Assembly: GCA_963836735.1 (NCBI GenBank)
Contig: CAWIKP010000018.1
Location: forward strand, 496,001-560,000
Origin: JACCXG01 sp963836735
GTDB lineage: Bacteria; Acidobacteriota; Vicinamibacteria; Vicinamibacterales; 2-12-FULL-66-21
Direction of reading: 5' to 3'
Length of the DNA stretch: 64,000 bases
The stretch's first letter is position 1. Every line of letters starts with the position of its first letter. Under the pieces are notes generated by a model. It was given only the letters and a program-made list of their open reading frames with translations. It did no database searches and was not told the origin of the DNA. Shown one piece after another: positions 19,930 through 28,502 of this stretch. The position numbers and the translations under genes are program-made.

Positions 19930-22397
19930 TCATTCGGTGCGCAGGGCAGGGAGCGGATCGACGCGTGCCGCACGCCTGGCGGGCAGGAGCGTCGCCACGA
20001 GCGCGACGCGCCGTGAGCACGGCGGCAACCACGACGAAGGTCAGCGGGTCGGTGGGCGACACGCCGAAGAGCAGCGCCTGCAGGAGCCGGGTCAGTGCCA
20101 CCGCTCCTGCCAGCCCGACGATCAGGCCGGCCGTGATGATCGCCAGGCCCTCGCGAAGGACGAGACCGAGCACCGCGCCGCGGCCGGCGCCGAGCGCCAT
20201 GCGGATCCCGATCTCCTGGCGCCGCCGCGCGACGTTGTAGCTCAGAAGTCCGTGGACGCCGATCGCCGCGAGGATCACCGCCAGCGCGGCGAACGAGCCG
20301 AGCAGGAACGCCGTAAACCGGCGCTGGGACACGGATCGCGAGATCGTCAGATCCAGCGGCTCGACCGCGAACACCGCGAGACCCGGATCGATGTCGTGGA
20401 TCACCCGCTGCGCCGATGCTGCCAGCGTCGCCGGATCCATCGCCGTCCTGAGCAGCAGCGCGCCGGTCGCGGACGGTGTCTGCGAGAGCGGTGTGTAGGC
20501 CGCAATCGGCGCCGCCTCGGTGAGCCCGTGGAAGCGTTCGTTGCTGACCACGCCGACGATCGTGCGCGACGTGCCCCAGAACCGCATCTGGGCGCCGATC
20601 GGATCGCGGCCGGGGAAGAACCGCTCTGCCGCGGCCTGATTGATCAGCACCACCGGGGCCGACGTCGTGGTATCGGCGTCGCGCAGGACGCGGCCGCTGC
20701 AGCGTCTGCAGGCCCATCGTCGCGAAGTAGGAAGGCGTGACGCGGCGCATCGAGATCTCGGGCCAGGTGCGGGCCTCGGCTTCGCGGCCGACGATGGTGA
20801 ACGAGTTGGTGAAGCCGGGATCGAGCGGATGATTGCCGGCGATCGCCGCGGCCTCGACGCCGGGCAGCCTCGCCGCGCGCTCCAGCAGCGATCTCGTGAA
20901 CGCGTGCTGTTCGGGGAAGTTCGGCCACTGCCGGAAGTTGGAGGGATACCTGGAGCCGGGCAGCTGGTACTCCGCTTTGAGGACGCCCGCCGATCGGAAC
21001 CCCGGGTCGACGCGCTGGACGTTCCACAGGCTTCGGATCAGCAGCGCCGCACCGCAGACCAGCAGCACCGCCAGCGCCAGCTCGGCGACCACGAGCGCGT
21101 GCTGCAGGCGTTTCCGGCCGCGGCCCTGCGAGGCGCGCCCGAGGCCGCGCAGCGCCGACTGCAGATCCGCGCGTCCCGCCTGGATCATCGGAAACAGGCC
21201 GAACCCGATCGCGGCCAGCGCTGAGACCGCAATCGTCGCGGCCAGCACGCGGCCGTCAACCGAGGCGTCGGCGAGCCGGGGAATGTCGGCGGGCGCGAGC
21301 GCGATGATGATCCCGAGCACGGCGTACGCGATCGCCAGTCCGAGCACGGTCGACGCGGCGGTCAGCACCAGGCTTTCGACCAGGAAGAGCCGCACGAGGC
21401 GGGAGCTGCGCGCGCCGAGCGCACCGCGGACCGCGACCTCGTGCATCCGCGCCGCGCCGCGCGCGATGAGCAGGCTGGCGACGTTGACGCTGGCCACCAG
21501 CAGCACGAGCGCGACGGCCGCCAGCAGCAGGTAGAACGCCGGCCGGAAGGGACCGAAGACGACGCTCGACAGCGGCTCGATGAAGGCGCCGCGGGCGGCG
21601 TTCTCCGGGAACGCGCGCTCGAGATCGGACATCACGCGGGTCAACTCGGTCTGCGCCGCGTTGACGTCCGCCCCGTCGGCCAGCCGGCCCGCGACGAAGA
21701 TCGGATGCGTGCTGCGCGGGAGCTCGCTGGGATCGCCCTGCAGCGGCGCCCAGATCTCCACTTCGGTGCGCTCGCCGCGATCGGCGAACGAGCGGGAGTA
21801 GGCGGCGCGAGACAGGATCTGCAGCACGCCGAAATCGGATCCGCGGCGCATGACGCCGAGGATCGTGAACGGCCGATCGTCGAGCCGGATCGTGCTGCCC
21901 GACCGCATCAGCGCGGCGGCCGAACTCGCGCTCCCACAGCGACTCGCTGATCAGGACGCTGCCGCGGAGCGCCCGGCCGGTCGTCGGCTTCTGCGAAGGT
22001 GCGTCCCGCAACCGGCTGCAGACCAAGCATCGGCAGCAACCCATGCGTCACCCGAAGCACGGGCACGCGGCGGGGATCGCCGGCCGCCGGCGTCAGGTTC
22101 ATCTCGTCGGCCATCAGCACGGCGGCCTGCGCCAGGCGTGCGGGCGCGTTCCTTGATGTCGAGGTAGTCGGGAAGCGAGGCCGGCTCGCGGGTCGTTCCG
22201 GTGTTGCGGTCCGTCTCCCAGACCATCACCAGCCGGTTGATGTCGGTGAATGGCGCCTTTCGCAGGAGGACGGCGTCAACGACCGAGAAGATTGCGGTGT
22301 TCGCGCCGATGCCGAGCGCCAGCGTCAGGATGCAGGCGACGCTGAACGCCGGATTCTTCAGGAAGGACCGGACTGCGTATCGCAGATCGCTGAGCAT
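19930..22397 (-). CDS. ADOP-type FtsX/MacB permease (five frameshifts)
   Basis: Starts MLSDLRYAVRSFLKNPAFSV at 22397 and, in the corrected frame, ends ...RVDPLPALRTE at 19930. All ADOP parts are present: LALGIGANTAIFSVVDAVLL, periplasmic core (PMLGLQPVAGRTF, DDRPFTILGVM), central helices (LVASVNVASLLIARGAARM), second core (DPGFRSAGVLKAEY), C-terminal helices (GSFAALAVILAAIGVHGLLS ... EIGIRMALGAGRGAVLG). Frameshifts lie near 22140, 21955, 21925, 20700 and 20010; 2468 minus 5 is a multiple of three, about 820 residues. Its start is only seven bases after the stop of the HEAT-repeat gene, which places both permeases at the end of the blaI-M56-HEAT transcription unit. Confidence 0.82.
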
Positions 22398-22404
22398 GGA
22401 CGTC

Positions 22405-23259
22405 TCACTTTCCGATCGCGCCGAGCGCCCATGCGGCCTGCCGGCGCACGCCCGAGTCAGTATCCTTCAACGCTGTCACCAGCCCCTCGGTCGCTCGCGA
22501 ATCCCCGAGGCGCCGAGCGCCCAGGCGGCCTGGCTGCGGACGCCTTTGTCGGCATCGCGGAGCGCCTCGACCAGTCCCGGTACCGCGCTGCGATCGCCAA
22601 TCGCGCCGAGCGCCCAGGCGGCCTGATGCCGGACGCGGGCATCGGTGTCTTTGAGTGACTGCGTCAGCGCCGGCGCCGCTGCTTTCGAGCCAATCGCGCC
22701 GAGCGCCCACGCGGCCTGCTGCCGCACGCGCTCGTCGGTGTCTTTCAGCGCGCCGACCAGTCCCTGGACCGCCGAACTGGCGTCCATCGCGCCGAGCGCC
22801 CATGCGGCCTGTTCGCGGACTGGAGCCTCGCGATCCTGGAGCGCGGCGGTCACCGGCGTCACGCCGCGCGGATCGTCGAGCGCGCCGAGGGCCCACGTCG
22901 CGTTCTTCCGGCTGATCCACTGCGGCTGCTGCAGTGCGTCGATCAGCGCCGGAACCGAACGGCTGCCGATGCCGACCAGCGCCGCCGCCGCAAGATGCCC
23001 CGGGGTGGTCTGGTCATCGCGCCCCTGCCACCAGCGTTCGCGGCAGACATCCGGGCTCACCGGCTGTGGCGTCGCCGAGCAGCCGAACCAGGCTGTCGAT
23101 CGCATCGCCCGCCCGATCGCCCTGATCCTTCAGCTCGCACGCCGCCTTCGCTCGAACCACCGCATCGTTCGACGTCAGCCCGGCCATCAGTTCGCGCACC
23201 GGCGTCTGATCGCCGAGCACACTGATTCCGAGAACGATGGCGAACAGCAGGTCGCGCAT
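22405..23259 (-). CDS. Exported HEAT-repeat protein (frameshifted)
   Basis: About 280 residues. The N terminus (MRDLLFAIVLGISVLGDQT) is a signal peptide or anchor. Then come a degenerate repeat (LTSNDAVVRAKAACELKDQG) and at least six regular ~31-residue HEAT/PBS-type repeats of the form ALKDTDxxVRxQAAWALGAIG. Frame breaks near 23085 and 22490 interrupt it; the last repeat (TALKDTDSGVRRQAAWALGAIGK) is in the restored frame. Repeats like these form protein-binding solenoids. The repeat consensus is almost the same as in the next two upstream proteins, including the M56 fusion, and spacing is 3-7 bases, so one operon is clear. Function unknown; scaffold or sensor partner of the M56 protein is an inference. 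Confidence 0.82.
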
Positions 23260-23262
23260 CCG

Positions 23263-24036
23263 CTACCTCCAGTGCCGCGCGATCGGGTTCGGGTGCGGAT
23301 GGGGATTCGGGTTCGGCATCGGCATCGGCATCGGCATGGGCATCGGCATCGGATGGGGGTTGATCGAGTGATGATCGTGATCCGAGTCGTCGCTGATTTC
23401 GGCGATGGCCAGGATGGCGCTGCGGCGCACGCTCGCGTCGGCGTCCTTCATGGCTTCGGTCAGCGCCGGCAGCGCTTTCGGGTCGCCGATTTCGCCGAGC
23501 GCGCGAATTGCCTGCTTGCGAACGTCGATGTTGCTGTCCTTCACCACGGCGATCAGCGCATCGATCGAGGCGGGATCGCGGAACTCGGCGAGCGCCGCGG
23601 CGGCGCGCGCCCGCACCTTCGGGTCGGCGTCCTTCAGTGCCGCCGTGATCGCCGCGGTCGCTCGCCGATCGCGCGACTCGGCCAGCGCCCACATCGCCTG
23701 GGTGCGCACGTCCGCGTTCTGGTCTTTCAGGGCTTCCATCAATGCGGGCACCGCCTGTGCGCTGCGCATCTCGCCGAGCGTGTGGGCAGCCTGGCGCCGC
23801 ACGCCCGCGTCGGTGTCCTTCAGAGCGCTGATCAGCGCGTCAACCGCCTGCTCGGCCGGACTCTTCTGCGCGGTCACGCGGAGCCCGGTCATCGACAGGC
23901 CCTTCAACTCCGAGAGCCCACTCAAGCCGGAGAGGCCTTTCACCTCGAGCGACGGATTGAGAAAGATCAGCCCCGCCCCGAGAAAGATGGCGGTCGACTT
24001 CGCGAGCGTGCGGATGAAAACCGTCAGCGGACTCAT
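23263..24036 (-). CDS. Membrane-anchored HEAT-repeat protein with His/Met/Pro-rich tail
   Basis: 257 residues, intact frame. An N-terminal hydrophobic segment (AKSTAIFLGAGLIFL) is followed by a low-complexity GLSGLSGLSELKGLS stretch and five HEAT repeats (ALKDTDAGVRRQAAHTLGEM through AMKDADASVRRSAILAIAEI). The C terminus is remarkable: DDSDHDHHSINPHP followed by MP, NP and HP dipeptide repeats, a composition seen in metal-binding tails. Lies three bases before the shorter HEAT gene and 85 bases after the M56-HEAT gene. No enzymatic domain. Metal binding by the tail is an inference from His and Met content. Confidence 0.85.
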   Translation of the reverse strand: MSPLTVFIRTLAKSTAIFLGAGLIFLNPSLEVKGLSGLSGLSELKGLSMTGLRVTAQKSPAEQAVDALISALKDTDAGVRRQAAHTLGEMRSAQAVPALMEALKDQNADVRTQAMWALAESRDRRATAAITAALKDADPKVRARAAAALAEFRDPASIDALIAVVKDSNIDVRKQAIRALGEIGDPKALPALTEAMKDADASVRRSAILAIAEISDDSDHDHHSINPHPMPMPMPMPMPMPNPNPHPHPNPIARHWR

Positions 24037-24121
24037 GCTGCCTCCCTGCTAAAAAACCAGCATCACGAACCAGAGCGACGCCCCGGGCGGTCGCACGCGA
24101 CCGCCGGCAGGGCGTCAGAAG

Positions 24122-26398
24122 TTATCGAGCGAGTTGTCCGAGGGCGAAGGCCGCCTGCCTGCGCACGTCGGCGTTCTGATCCTTGAGCGCGGTTGTCAGC
24201 GCGTCGATCGCGCGGGGGTCGCGCAGCTGGCCGAGCGCGAAGACCACCTGCTCGCGCACGTCCGCGTTCGGATCCTTCACGGCCACCATCAGGGCATCGA
24301 CCGCGCCCCGGTCTCGAATCTGCCCGAGGGCGAAGGCCGCCTGCTCACGCACATCCGGGGTCGTGTCCTTGAGCGCCGAGACGAGCGGTTCGATCGCGCG
24401 GCGATCGCGGATCTGGCCGAGCGCGAAGACGGCCTGTTCACGCACGTCGGCATTGGCATCCTTGACCGCAGCCGCGAGGCCATCGACGGCCGCCGGGTCG
24501 CGCAGCTGGCCGAGCGCGAAGACCACCTGCTCACGGACGTCCGCGTTCTCGTCTTTGATCGCGCCGATCAACGGCTGCACCGCGCGCTTGTCGCGCATCT
24601 GCCCCAGGCCGAACGCGGCCTGCTCGCGGACGTCGGGCGATCCGTCCTTGAGGGCCTGGAGGAGCGGCTCGAAGATCGACGGATCGCGCATCTGCACCAG
24701 CGCGTGCATCGCCGTCTCGCGAACTTCCTTGTCGGTGTCCTTGAGCGCGGCGGTCAGGGCCGCGACCATTCGCGGATCGGCTCTGGTGCCGGCCTTGTCC
24801 CCGGCCTTCTCGCCGGCTTTCTCGCCGGCGACAGGCTTGGGGTCCTGCGCCATCGCGACGGGAAGCATCTCGAACACCGCGCTTTTCCAGCCGCCGACCA
24901 CGGCCTGCGCCATCGTCTGGCCAACGGCCTCGCCGACGGCGATTGCCTCAGCTACGACGGGATGCGGCGTTGGCATCGGCGTCGGCTGGGGCGCTGGCAT
25001 CGTATGCAAATCTGCCGCGTGATGCGCGCGTTCGCTCTCGAGGAGGTCAGCGTGATCGGCTCGATCGGCCGCCGGTGTGGCGGCGATCTCGCTCTGGACT
25101 TCGGCAGCCGGCCGCGGCACATCCGCGCGCTCCGGCCGGTCCCGACGCTCCGGATTCGCGGGCGGAGGCGGAAGCGCCAGGCCCGCAGAGGAGGGCTGCT
25201 GGTCGACGATCGGTGCCGGTTCCTGCGCCGTCGTCCATGGCTGCAGAGCACCGAGCGGGGCGACGGCGGCACCGCACAACGCCACCACGGCCAGGGCGCG
25301 CCCGCGGCTCAATCCGGATCGCGGCACGCGGGGATCGAGAATCGCAATCAACCGTCCCTCGAGCTGCGAACGGTGCGCCATGGCCAGGCTCGCACCACCG
25401 AGCAGCGCGGGGAACCGATCGCCGCGCAGCACGCGCGCCATTTCGAGCAGCTGATCGGCGTAGTCCGATCCGCGGGTTCCGCAGGCCAGCACCAGGTCGT
25501 CGCAGGCACGTTCACGCTCGGTCCGCGCGCGCTTGACGGCGAGCCAGGCGAGCGGGTTGAACCAGTGGAACGCGCACGCCGCCTGTCCGAGCACGTGTGT
25601 GAGGCAGTCCCGACGCTTGACGTGGGCGAGCTCGTGCAGCAGGACGATCCGCAGCCGGCTCTCGGACCAGGTGTCTGCGTCGGCCGGCATCATGACCGCC
25701 GGCCGGAAGATGCCGGTCGCGACCGGCATGCTCGCGCGTCCGCTCCGCAGGAAGCGCAGGCGATCGCTCACGCCCATGCCGCGCGCCAGCGCTCGTGCCT
25801 TCGGCAGCCAGGCCGCGTCGGTGATTTCCTGCGTGCGCCTCGACAGCCACCGGACCGCGGCGAGCCCGACGAGAATGCGCGCCAGGATGACGGCCGCACC
25901 CATCATCCAGATTGCGGCGAGCATCTGCTGCCAGGACAAGCCTTCGAAGATCGACGCACGCGTGGCGGGCTGCGGTGCCCCGCCCGTCTCCAACTCGTGG
26001 CTTCCGCCTTCCGCCTTCGCCAAGGCTCCGGCGGACCGCCGTAGCTTTAGCGGAGGCTGGTCAGGCGGAAGACCTACGCCAGCCGCATCCTTCCGCCTGA
26101 AGGCGGAAGCCACACTCGACTCTTTCACGGGGTCTTCAGACGGAAGGCCCGGCGCGATCGCCGCGGGGCTCTCACTGGTTATCGTGAACAGCGGAAGCTG
26201 CCACTTCGGGAGCGCGAACGACGCGATCGGCAGGACCAGCGCGCTCGAGAGCGCAAGCGTCCAGACCAGGTGTCGCATGGCGGCCGATGCGGATCGCAGC
26301 ACGATGGAGGCGGCCGTGGCCGCGAGCAGGATCACCGTGGTCTTGGCGACCGCGTCCGCCAGCGGCAGCCACCCGAGAGGGATGTCGGGGATGTTCAT
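24122..26398 (-). CDS. M56 (BlaR1/MecR1-like) membrane metallopeptidase fused to HEAT repeats
   Basis: 758 residues. The N-terminal half is an M56 peptidase: four membrane helices (TTVILLAATAASIVLRSA, LVWTLALSSALVLPIAS, MLAAIWMMGAAVILARILVG and one near 310) and the zinc motif HELAHVKRRDC with CDDLVLACG downstream. In BlaR1 this domain is activated by a sensor and cleaves the partner repressor. There is no penicillin-binding sensor domain here; a long Pro/Ala-rich linker instead leads to seven ~31-residue HEAT repeats (ALKDxNADVREQAVFALGQ). Between the second and third helix a 118-bp REP cluster is translated in frame (SSVASAFRRKDAAG ... EGGSHE). Starts two bases after blaI. Substrate cleavage of BlaI is expected, the signal unknown. 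Confidence 0.88.
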   Translation of the reverse strand: MNIPDIPLGWLPLADAVAKTTVILLAATAASIVLRSASAAMRHLVWTLALSSALVLPIASFALPKWQLPLFTITSESPAAIAPGLPSEDPVKESSVASAFRRKDAAGVGLPPDQPPLKLRRSAGALAKAEGGSHELETGGAPQPATRASIFEGLSWQQMLAAIWMMGAAVILARILVGLAAVRWLSRRTQEITDAAWLPKARALARGMGVSDRLRFLRSGRASMPVATGIFRPAVMMPADADTWSESRLRIVLLHELAHVKRRDCLTHVLGQAACAFHWFNPLAWLAVKRARTERERACDDLVLACGTRGSDYADQLLEMARVLRGDRFPALLGGASLAMAHRSQLEGRLIAILDPRVPRSGLSRGRALAVVALCGAAVAPLGALQPWTTAQEPAPIVDQQPSSAGLALPPPPANPERRDRPERADVPRPAAEVQSEIAATPAADRADHADLLESERAHHAADLHTMPAPQPTPMPTPHPVVAEAIAVGEAVGQTMAQAVVGGWKSAVFEMLPVAMAQDPKPVAGEKAGEKAGDKAGTRADPRMVAALTAALKDTDKEVRETAMHALVQMRDPSIFEPLLQALKDGSPDVREQAAFGLGQMRDKRAVQPLIGAIKDENADVREQVVFALGQLRDPAAVDGLAAAVKDANADVREQAVFALGQIRDRRAIEPLVSALKDTTPDVREQAAFALGQIRDRGAVDALMVAVKDPNADVREQVVFALGQLRDPRAIDALTTALKDQNADVRRQAAFALGQLAR
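25996..26113. repeat. REP cluster inserted in frame in the M56-HEAT gene
   Basis: Starts GTGGCTTCCGCC and ends GGCGGAAGCCAC, so the whole element is an inverted repeat like the intergenic ones, with an internal rearranged copy. It is 118 bases of open reading frame and adds about 39 residues to a loop of the M56 peptidase between membrane helices. In the same coding frame it reads ASAFRRK and AEGGSHE. Confidence 0.85.
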
Positions 26399-26400
26399 GA

Positions 26401-26808
26401 TTACACTCCCGTGCGGCGCGCACGATCGATGAGCTGCGCCAGACGGTCGAGCTCGTGATCGGAAAGCCGGGTATCGGATTCATCGAGCAGGGCGGACAGC
26501 GCCTGTTCGGTCGACCCGTTGAAAAATGTTTGCAGGACGTGCCGCAGCGCCGTCTTCTTGGCGCGATCGCGCCCGACGGTCGGCAGGTAGACGTAACGAG
26601 GCCCGTCCTGTTCGTGCCGGACGTGGCCCTTGTCTTCGAGAATCCGCAGCATCGCACGGACGGCCGAGTAGCTGGGCGGGTCCGGCAGGGCGGCCTGGAC
26701 CTCAGCGGCCGTCGCGCGGCCCTGCGCATACAGAATGTCCACGATCTGCCGTTCACGGCGGCTGAGGTCGTGGTGGGGTGCCTCACGCATCAATAATGAC
26801 TCCGACAT
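26401..26808 (-). CDS. BlaI/MecI/CopY-family winged-helix repressor
   Basis: 135 residues, the usual BlaI length. The winged helix is residues about 12-80 (LSRREREIVDILYAQGRATAAEVQAAL-like region, then SYSAVRAMLRILEDKGHVRHEQDGPRYVYLPT), followed by the dimerisation helices with the VLQTFFNGSTEQALSALLDE stretch that carries the cleavage site in BlaI homologues. Dimeric repressor of its own operon, released when M56 cleaves it. First gene of the blaI-M56-HEAT-HEAT-HEAT-ADOP-ADOP group. An AT-rich dyad 31 bases upstream of its start is a likely operator. Confidence 0.93.
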   Translation of the reverse strand: MSESLLMREAPHHDLSRRERQIVDILYAQGRATAAEVQAALPDPPSYSAVRAMLRILEDKGHVRHEQDGPRYVYLPTVGRDRAKKTALRHVLQTFFNGSTEQALSALLDESDTRLSDHELDRLAQLIDRARRTGV

Positions 26809-26839
26809 GCCTGCTTAGACGGTCGAACCCCGGCAAAGG

Positions 26840-26874
26840 TGCTGAAAAAATAGCACACCGGCAAAAAAATAGCA
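26840..26874. promoter_or_regulatory. Candidate BlaI operator/promoter region
   Basis: An unusually AT-rich patch in a GC-rich window: dyad TGCTGAAAAAATAGCA (26840-26855) followed by a direct repeat of the right half, CAAAAAAATAGCA (26862-26874). The half-sites TGCT/AGCA and the position between blaI and the divergent dehydrogenase suit a repressor site for both. It does not match the classical TACA-TGTA BlaI operator exactly. Confidence 0.45.
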
Positions 26875-26917
26875 TGGATTGGATTTCGGGCCCCATCCAG
26901 CCATAGGATTTCCGGTC

Positions 26918-28108
26918 ATGCGTAACGCTTTCGTCCTTCTTGTAGCGCTCACCGCGGCCGCGATCGCCCCGCCGGTTTCAACGCAGGAGCGTGCCCCGGC
27001 TGGCTCCCCCGCATCCGCCGATCTACCGCTCGATCTCATCAAGCTGCCCCAGGGCTTCAAGATCGAGGTCTATGCCAGCGGGGTCACGAACGCCCGCGAA
27101 CTGGCGCTCGGGCCGAAGGGAACCGTGTTCGTCGGCTCCCGCAACAAGCCCGATGGCGACAAGGTCTACGCGCTGGTCGACAAGAACGGCGATCAGAAGG
27201 CCGACGGGGTTCTGACGATTGCCAAGGGTCTCAACGAGCCGAACGGCGTCGCCGTGCACAACGGGTCGCTCTACGTCGGCGAGATCAGCCGGATCGTGCG
27301 ATTCGACAATATCGAGTCGCGGCTGGAATCGCCCGGCGAACCGGTGGTCGTGAACGACACGCTGCCCAAGGACACCCACCACGGGCAGAAGTTCATCGCG
27401 TTCGGTCCCGACGGCCTCCTCTACGTGCCGGTCGGCGCGCCGTGCAACATCTGCGACAAGGAAAAGGACGATCCCCGGTACGCGTCGATTCTCCGGATGA
27501 AGCCGGATGGATCAGGCCTCGAGGTGTTCGCTCACGGTGTGCGCAACACCGTCGGCTTCGCCTGGCATCCGCGCACGCGCGAGATGTGGTTCACCGACAA
27601 CGGCCGCGACAACCTTGGAGACGACGTGCCGAGAGACGAGCTGAATACGGCGCCGCGCCAGGGGATGCACTTCGGGTATCCGTTCTGCCATCAGGGAGAC
27701 GTCAGCGATCCCGAGTTCGGCAAGGCCCGGCCGTGCAGCGAATTCCAGGCGCCCGCGCGTCCGCTCGATGCCCACGTCGCCGCGATCGGCATGCGGTTCT
27801 ACACCGGCAAGATGTTCCCCGAGGAGTATCGCGACCAGATCATCATCGCCGAGCACGGATCGTGGAACCGCTCGATTCCGCAAGGCTACCGGCTGTCGCT
27901 CGTGAAGCTGGATGGCAACAAGGTGGTGTCCTACACGCGCTTCGCCGAAGGCTGGCTGCGCGGCATGAAGCCGGCCCCCGCCGGCGGCGGCGCGATGGTC
28001 GGCGACGTCTGGGGACGTCCCGCGGACGTGCTCGTCATGCCCGACGGCGCGCTGCTGGTCTCGGACGACAAGGCCGGCGTCGTTTATCGAATCAGCTACA
28101 AGCGGTAA
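26918..28108 (+). CDS. PQQ-type soluble sugar (sorbosone/glucose) dehydrogenase-like beta-propeller
   Basis: 396 residues from the ATG at 26918, chosen because it gives a signal peptide (MRNAFVLLVALTAAAIAPPVS). The mature part is a six-bladed propeller of the GDH/sorbosone dehydrogenase family: LPQGFKIEVYASGVTNARELALG, GKGLNEPNGVAVH-type blade, HHGQKFIAFGPDGLLYVPVG, GVRNTVGFAWHPRTREMWFTDNGRD, GSWNRSIPQGYR and GRPADVLVMPDGALLVSDD. CNICDKEKDDPRYASIL contains Cys and acidic residues near the Ca/PQQ site. Family enzymes oxidise aldoses in the periplasm with PQQ or a related cofactor. Divergent from blaI across the candidate operator. Confidence 0.85.
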   Translation: MRNAFVLLVALTAAAIAPPVSTQERAPAGSPASADLPLDLIKLPQGFKIEVYASGVTNARELALGPKGTVFVGSRNKPDGDKVYALVDKNGDQKADGVLTIAKGLNEPNGVAVHNGSLYVGEISRIVRFDNIESRLESPGEPVVVNDTLPKDTHHGQKFIAFGPDGLLYVPVGAPCNICDKEKDDPRYASILRMKPDGSGLEVFAHGVRNTVGFAWHPRTREMWFTDNGRDNLGDDVPRDELNTAPRQGMHFGYPFCHQGDVSDPEFGKARPCSEFQAPARPLDAHVAAIGMRFYTGKMFPEEYRDQIIIAEHGSWNRSIPQGYRLSLVKLDGNKVVSYTRFAEGWLRGMKPAPAGGGAMVGDVWGRPADVLVMPDGALLVSDDKAGVVYRISYKR

Positions 28109-28129
28109 GGGCTTCGAGCGGCTGTGAGT

Positions 28130-28472
28130 CGCCTCCACTCCGCGAGCGGGTCCTGTCGCGGGACAGCCCCACCGGGTGCTCGGCGCAAAGCGCTTGTCAC
28201 GGGAGTCGCCTGCGCGCCCGGCGGGGCGGCCCCGTCCCGCGCCACCCGCTCGCTACGCTCCGGCTCCGATTGCGCCCTTCGACCAGTTCTCGCTCCGGTA
28301 CTGCGGCAGACCAGCCAGTGATCGTCGATCACCGAGCCGTAGCGTAGCGAGCGGGTGGCCGCGGACGGGGCCGCCCCGCCCGGCGCGCAGGCGCCTCTCC
28401 GTGACAAGTGCTTTGCGCCGAGCACGGGTGGGGCTGTCCGCGCGACAGGACCCGCTCGCGGAGCGGAGGCGA
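28130..28472. repeat. Long inverted repeat, ~140-bp arms, MITE-like
   Basis: Left arm 28130-28268 and right arm 28333-28472 are near-identical reverse complements (for example GAGCGGGTCCTGTCGCG, ACAGCCCCACC, GTGCTCGGCGCAAAG, CGGGGCGGCCCCGTC, CACCCGCTCGCTACGCT), with a 64-base loop holding no repeat. It fills the 394 bases between the sugar dehydrogenase stop and the LigD polymerase stop, which converge. There is no transposase. Open frames across it are by-products of its composition. Confidence 0.9.
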
Positions 28473-28502
28473 TCGAAGACGCACGCCTAACGAACGTTCC
28501 AC

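Noticed and set aside
22405..26398. Regular ~93-bp DNA repeats resembling a CRISPR-like array
   Set aside because: The period equals 31 codons and the units encode HEAT repeats in frame; no direct-repeat/spacer pattern.
28120..28500. Reading frames through the long inverted repeat
   Set aside because: They arise in both orientations from the repeat composition and carry no start signal or domain.
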